Positions 5,548 through 6,785 of a stretch of DNA of 6,785 bases are shown piece by piece (position 1 is the stretch's first letter; each line of letters opens with the position of its first letter). Under the pieces are notes generated by a model. It did no database searches. It saw only the letters and a program-made list of their open reading frames with translations, and was not told where the DNA came from. The stretch is from Bacillota bacterium (GTDB lineage Bacteria; Bacillota; Negativicutes; Sporomusales; Sporomusaceae). Position numbers and translations under genes: made by a program. The stretch covers positions 1 through 6,785 of the forward strand of contig JAEWGR010000071.1 in the NCBI GenBank assembly GCA_023388195.1, in the 5' to 3' direction.

Positions 5548-6687
5548 ATGACAGCAAAAAAAGATATTATGACAGCCGAAGAACGGCTTGTGGCCACAAT
5601 TAATCTTGAGCCTGTGGACCGGGTGGTTTGCGCGCCTATGATTGACCAGTATGCCGGTCAATTTGCCGGCATTACTAACAAAGAGTTTATGTGGGACTGG
5701 GAAAAGTGCATGAATGCAATTGATAAGGTCCATGAGGCCTTCCCGGTCTGGGATAGCAACCCCTTTATTATGTGCGAGCGTTATGCCCCGCTGATGAAGA
5801 AGGTTGGCCTGATGCGGACGAAGATGCCCGGTGCCGAACTGCCTGACAATGCCTCTTTCCAGATGCACGAGGTGGAGATTACAACCCAGTCTGATTATGA
5901 TTTGCTGATAGAAAAAGGCCTGCTGGCCTATGTGACAAAATTCAACGAGGTTGCTTTTGGCACAAACCCTGAGGAAATGCTGCAGGCGATGATCGAGAAA
6001 GGCAAACTGCTTGTCGATGAAAACCAGCGTACAGCCCGTCGCGGCCAGAGTTCCACCTGGGGGATTCTCGGCGGGTCGGCACCTGATGTTTTATCCATGA
6101 CCCGTTCGATGGAGTGCTTTTTCAAGGATATGTTTAGAATCCCTGACAAAGTATATCAGGCACTGGAAGTGACCACCGACGATATGGTCAGCATTCTGGC
6201 AGCCCAGGCCGATCAAATCGGTATCAGGCGTACTTTTATCGGTGATTCCCGCAGCAGTGCCCAATGGATATCCCTGAAACGATTCGAAAAATTATTACTG
6301 CCGATTATGAAACGACTGGTCAACGGCTTGGCGGCAAAAGATATTGTTCCCATACTGCATTGTGATTCAGACTGGACAAAAAACCTCGAATATTTCCTGG
6401 AGCTGCCTGCCAAAAAATTCGTATTGCAGCTTGATGGCGATACCGATATTTTTAAGGCTAAGGAGATATTGGGCGGCCATTGTGCCATCATGGGGGATAT
6501 GCCGGCGGCGTTACTGACGATCGGTTCGGTTGATGATGTCGACGCCTATGCCAAAAAACTGATTACCGTTGTGGGTAAAGACGGCGGATTCATCTATTCC
6601 TCCGGCTGCTGTGTGCCGATGAACGCCAAAAACGAGAATATGAAAGCTTTTTTTGACGCAGTGGAAAAGTACGGACGTTATAACTAA
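5548..6687 (+). CDS. URO-D superfamily (MtaA/CmuA-like) corrinoid-dependent methyltransferase, paralogue 2
   Basis: The protein has 379 residues. AAGGAG (5534-5539) lies eight bases before the ATG at 5548, so this is preferred to the GTG at 5539 that overlaps the site. The blocks parallel those of the upstream paralogue: KMPGAELPD...DYD...KG (92-124), LHCDSDW (270-276), LDGDTDIFKAKEILGG, GDMPAALLTIG (316-326) and SGCCVPMNAK (352-361). The presumed zinc ligands are H271, D273 and C354 (with C355 adjacent), again His-X-Asp rather than His-X-Cys; C272 lies between His and Asp. The N-terminal halves of the pair differ much more than the C-terminal halves, suggesting different substrates or partner proteins on the same catalytic scaffold. 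The 116-base gap after the first gene has no terminator and no convincing promoter, so co-transcription is likely. HemE is excluded on the same grounds. Exact substrate and whether the two act as a pair are unknown. Confidence 0.87.
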   Translation: MTAKKDIMTAEERLVATINLEPVDRVVCAPMIDQYAGQFAGITNKEFMWDWEKCMNAIDKVHEAFPVWDSNPFIMCERYAPLMKKVGLMRTKMPGAELPDNASFQMHEVEITTQSDYDLLIEKGLLAYVTKFNEVAFGTNPEEMLQAMIEKGKLLVDENQRTARRGQSSTWGILGGSAPDVLSMTRSMECFFKDMFRIPDKVYQALEVTTDDMVSILAAQADQIGIRRTFIGDSRSSAQWISLKRFEKLLLPIMKRLVNGLAAKDIVPILHCDSDWTKNLEYFLELPAKKFVLQLDGDTDIFKAKEILGGHCAIMGDMPAALLTIGSVDDVDAYAKKLITVVGKDGGFIYSSGCCVPMNAKNENMKAFFDAVEKYGRYN

Positions 6688-6764
6688 TCACGGTGATTGA
6701 TCTGCCTGATAACCGATAGCCTGGGTTGTTGCCGGGAAATAATTGATATTGTAATAAGCTTACC

Positions 6765-6785
6765 CCGTGATCCCAAGGACCACGG
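6765..6785 (+). other. Possible hairpin cut by the window edge
   Basis: CCGTG (6765-6769) is complementary to CACGG (6781-6785), and the left arm is preceded by further C residues, so the stem may extend past the last base. Lying about 80 bases after the second methyltransferase stop, it could be that unit's terminator, but the T run that would prove it is outside the window. Confidence 0.25.

Noticed and set aside
4325..6687. Haem-biosynthesis uroporphyrinogen decarboxylase (HemE) for either paralogue
   Set aside because: Both lack the N-terminal Met-Arg-Gln-Ala-Gly-Arg signature of HemE and carry the methyltransferase-type His...Cys metal site instead; no haem genes are nearby.
1..6785. 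CRISPR array, insertion sequence, tRNA or rRNA
   Set aside because: No regularly spaced repeats, no transposase-like frame or terminal inverted repeats around one, and no tRNA cloverleaf or rRNA sequence was seen on either strand.

Overview
The window looks like chromosome from a diderm Firmicute of the Negativicutes, most likely a Sporomusa-like acetogen of the Sporomusaceae. The reasons are a beta-barrel porin ending in Phe-Phe-Phe (an outer membrane) next to genes with Firmicute-style AGGAGG ribosome binding sites, and two methyltransferases of the uroporphyrinogen-decarboxylase (URO-D) superfamily of the kind used for corrinoid-dependent demethylation in acetogens. The genus is inference; no rRNA or other taxonomic marker is present.

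Layout. (1) Bases 2-781 are the 3' end of a porin gene. (2) Bases 782-1095 hold a promoter candidate and a structured leader with several hairpins, ending in a terminator-like 13-bp palindrome. (3) Bases 1096-2380 are a tight two-gene unit: a cysteine-rich DUF2284 protein and a DUF1638 protein. The second gene's 3' end is itself one arm of a 15-bp hairpin shared with the convergent gene. (4) Bases 2443-3453 on the minus strand encode a LysR-type regulator with its own sigma-A-like promoter, whose -10 box lies inside a perfect dyad. (5) Bases 3454-4324 are a long, gene-poor region with two large hairpins, a doubtful small membrane-protein ORF, a classical terminator and a palindromic element in front of the next gene. 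(6) Bases 4325-6687 hold two tandem URO-D-superfamily methyltransferase paralogues. Neither has the N-terminal signature of true haem-pathway HemE. Both carry a His-X-Asp...Cys version of the zinc site, where MtaA and CmuA have His-X-Cys...Cys.

How the parts may work together (inference). The URO-D proteins would move a methyl group between an unknown methylated substrate or methyl acceptor and a corrinoid protein. DUF2284 and DUF1638 proteins are often found near corrinoid methyltransferase genes and probably assist in some undefined metal, Fe-S or corrinoid-related way. The LysR protein is the obvious local regulator. A motif of the form GCTGCCGG-TATTG recurs upstream of both the DUF2284 gene and the first methyltransferase gene, which could tie the two modules into one regulon. 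No corrinoid protein, reductive activator or transporter is seen; if present they lie outside the window. The substrate cannot be read from the sequence.
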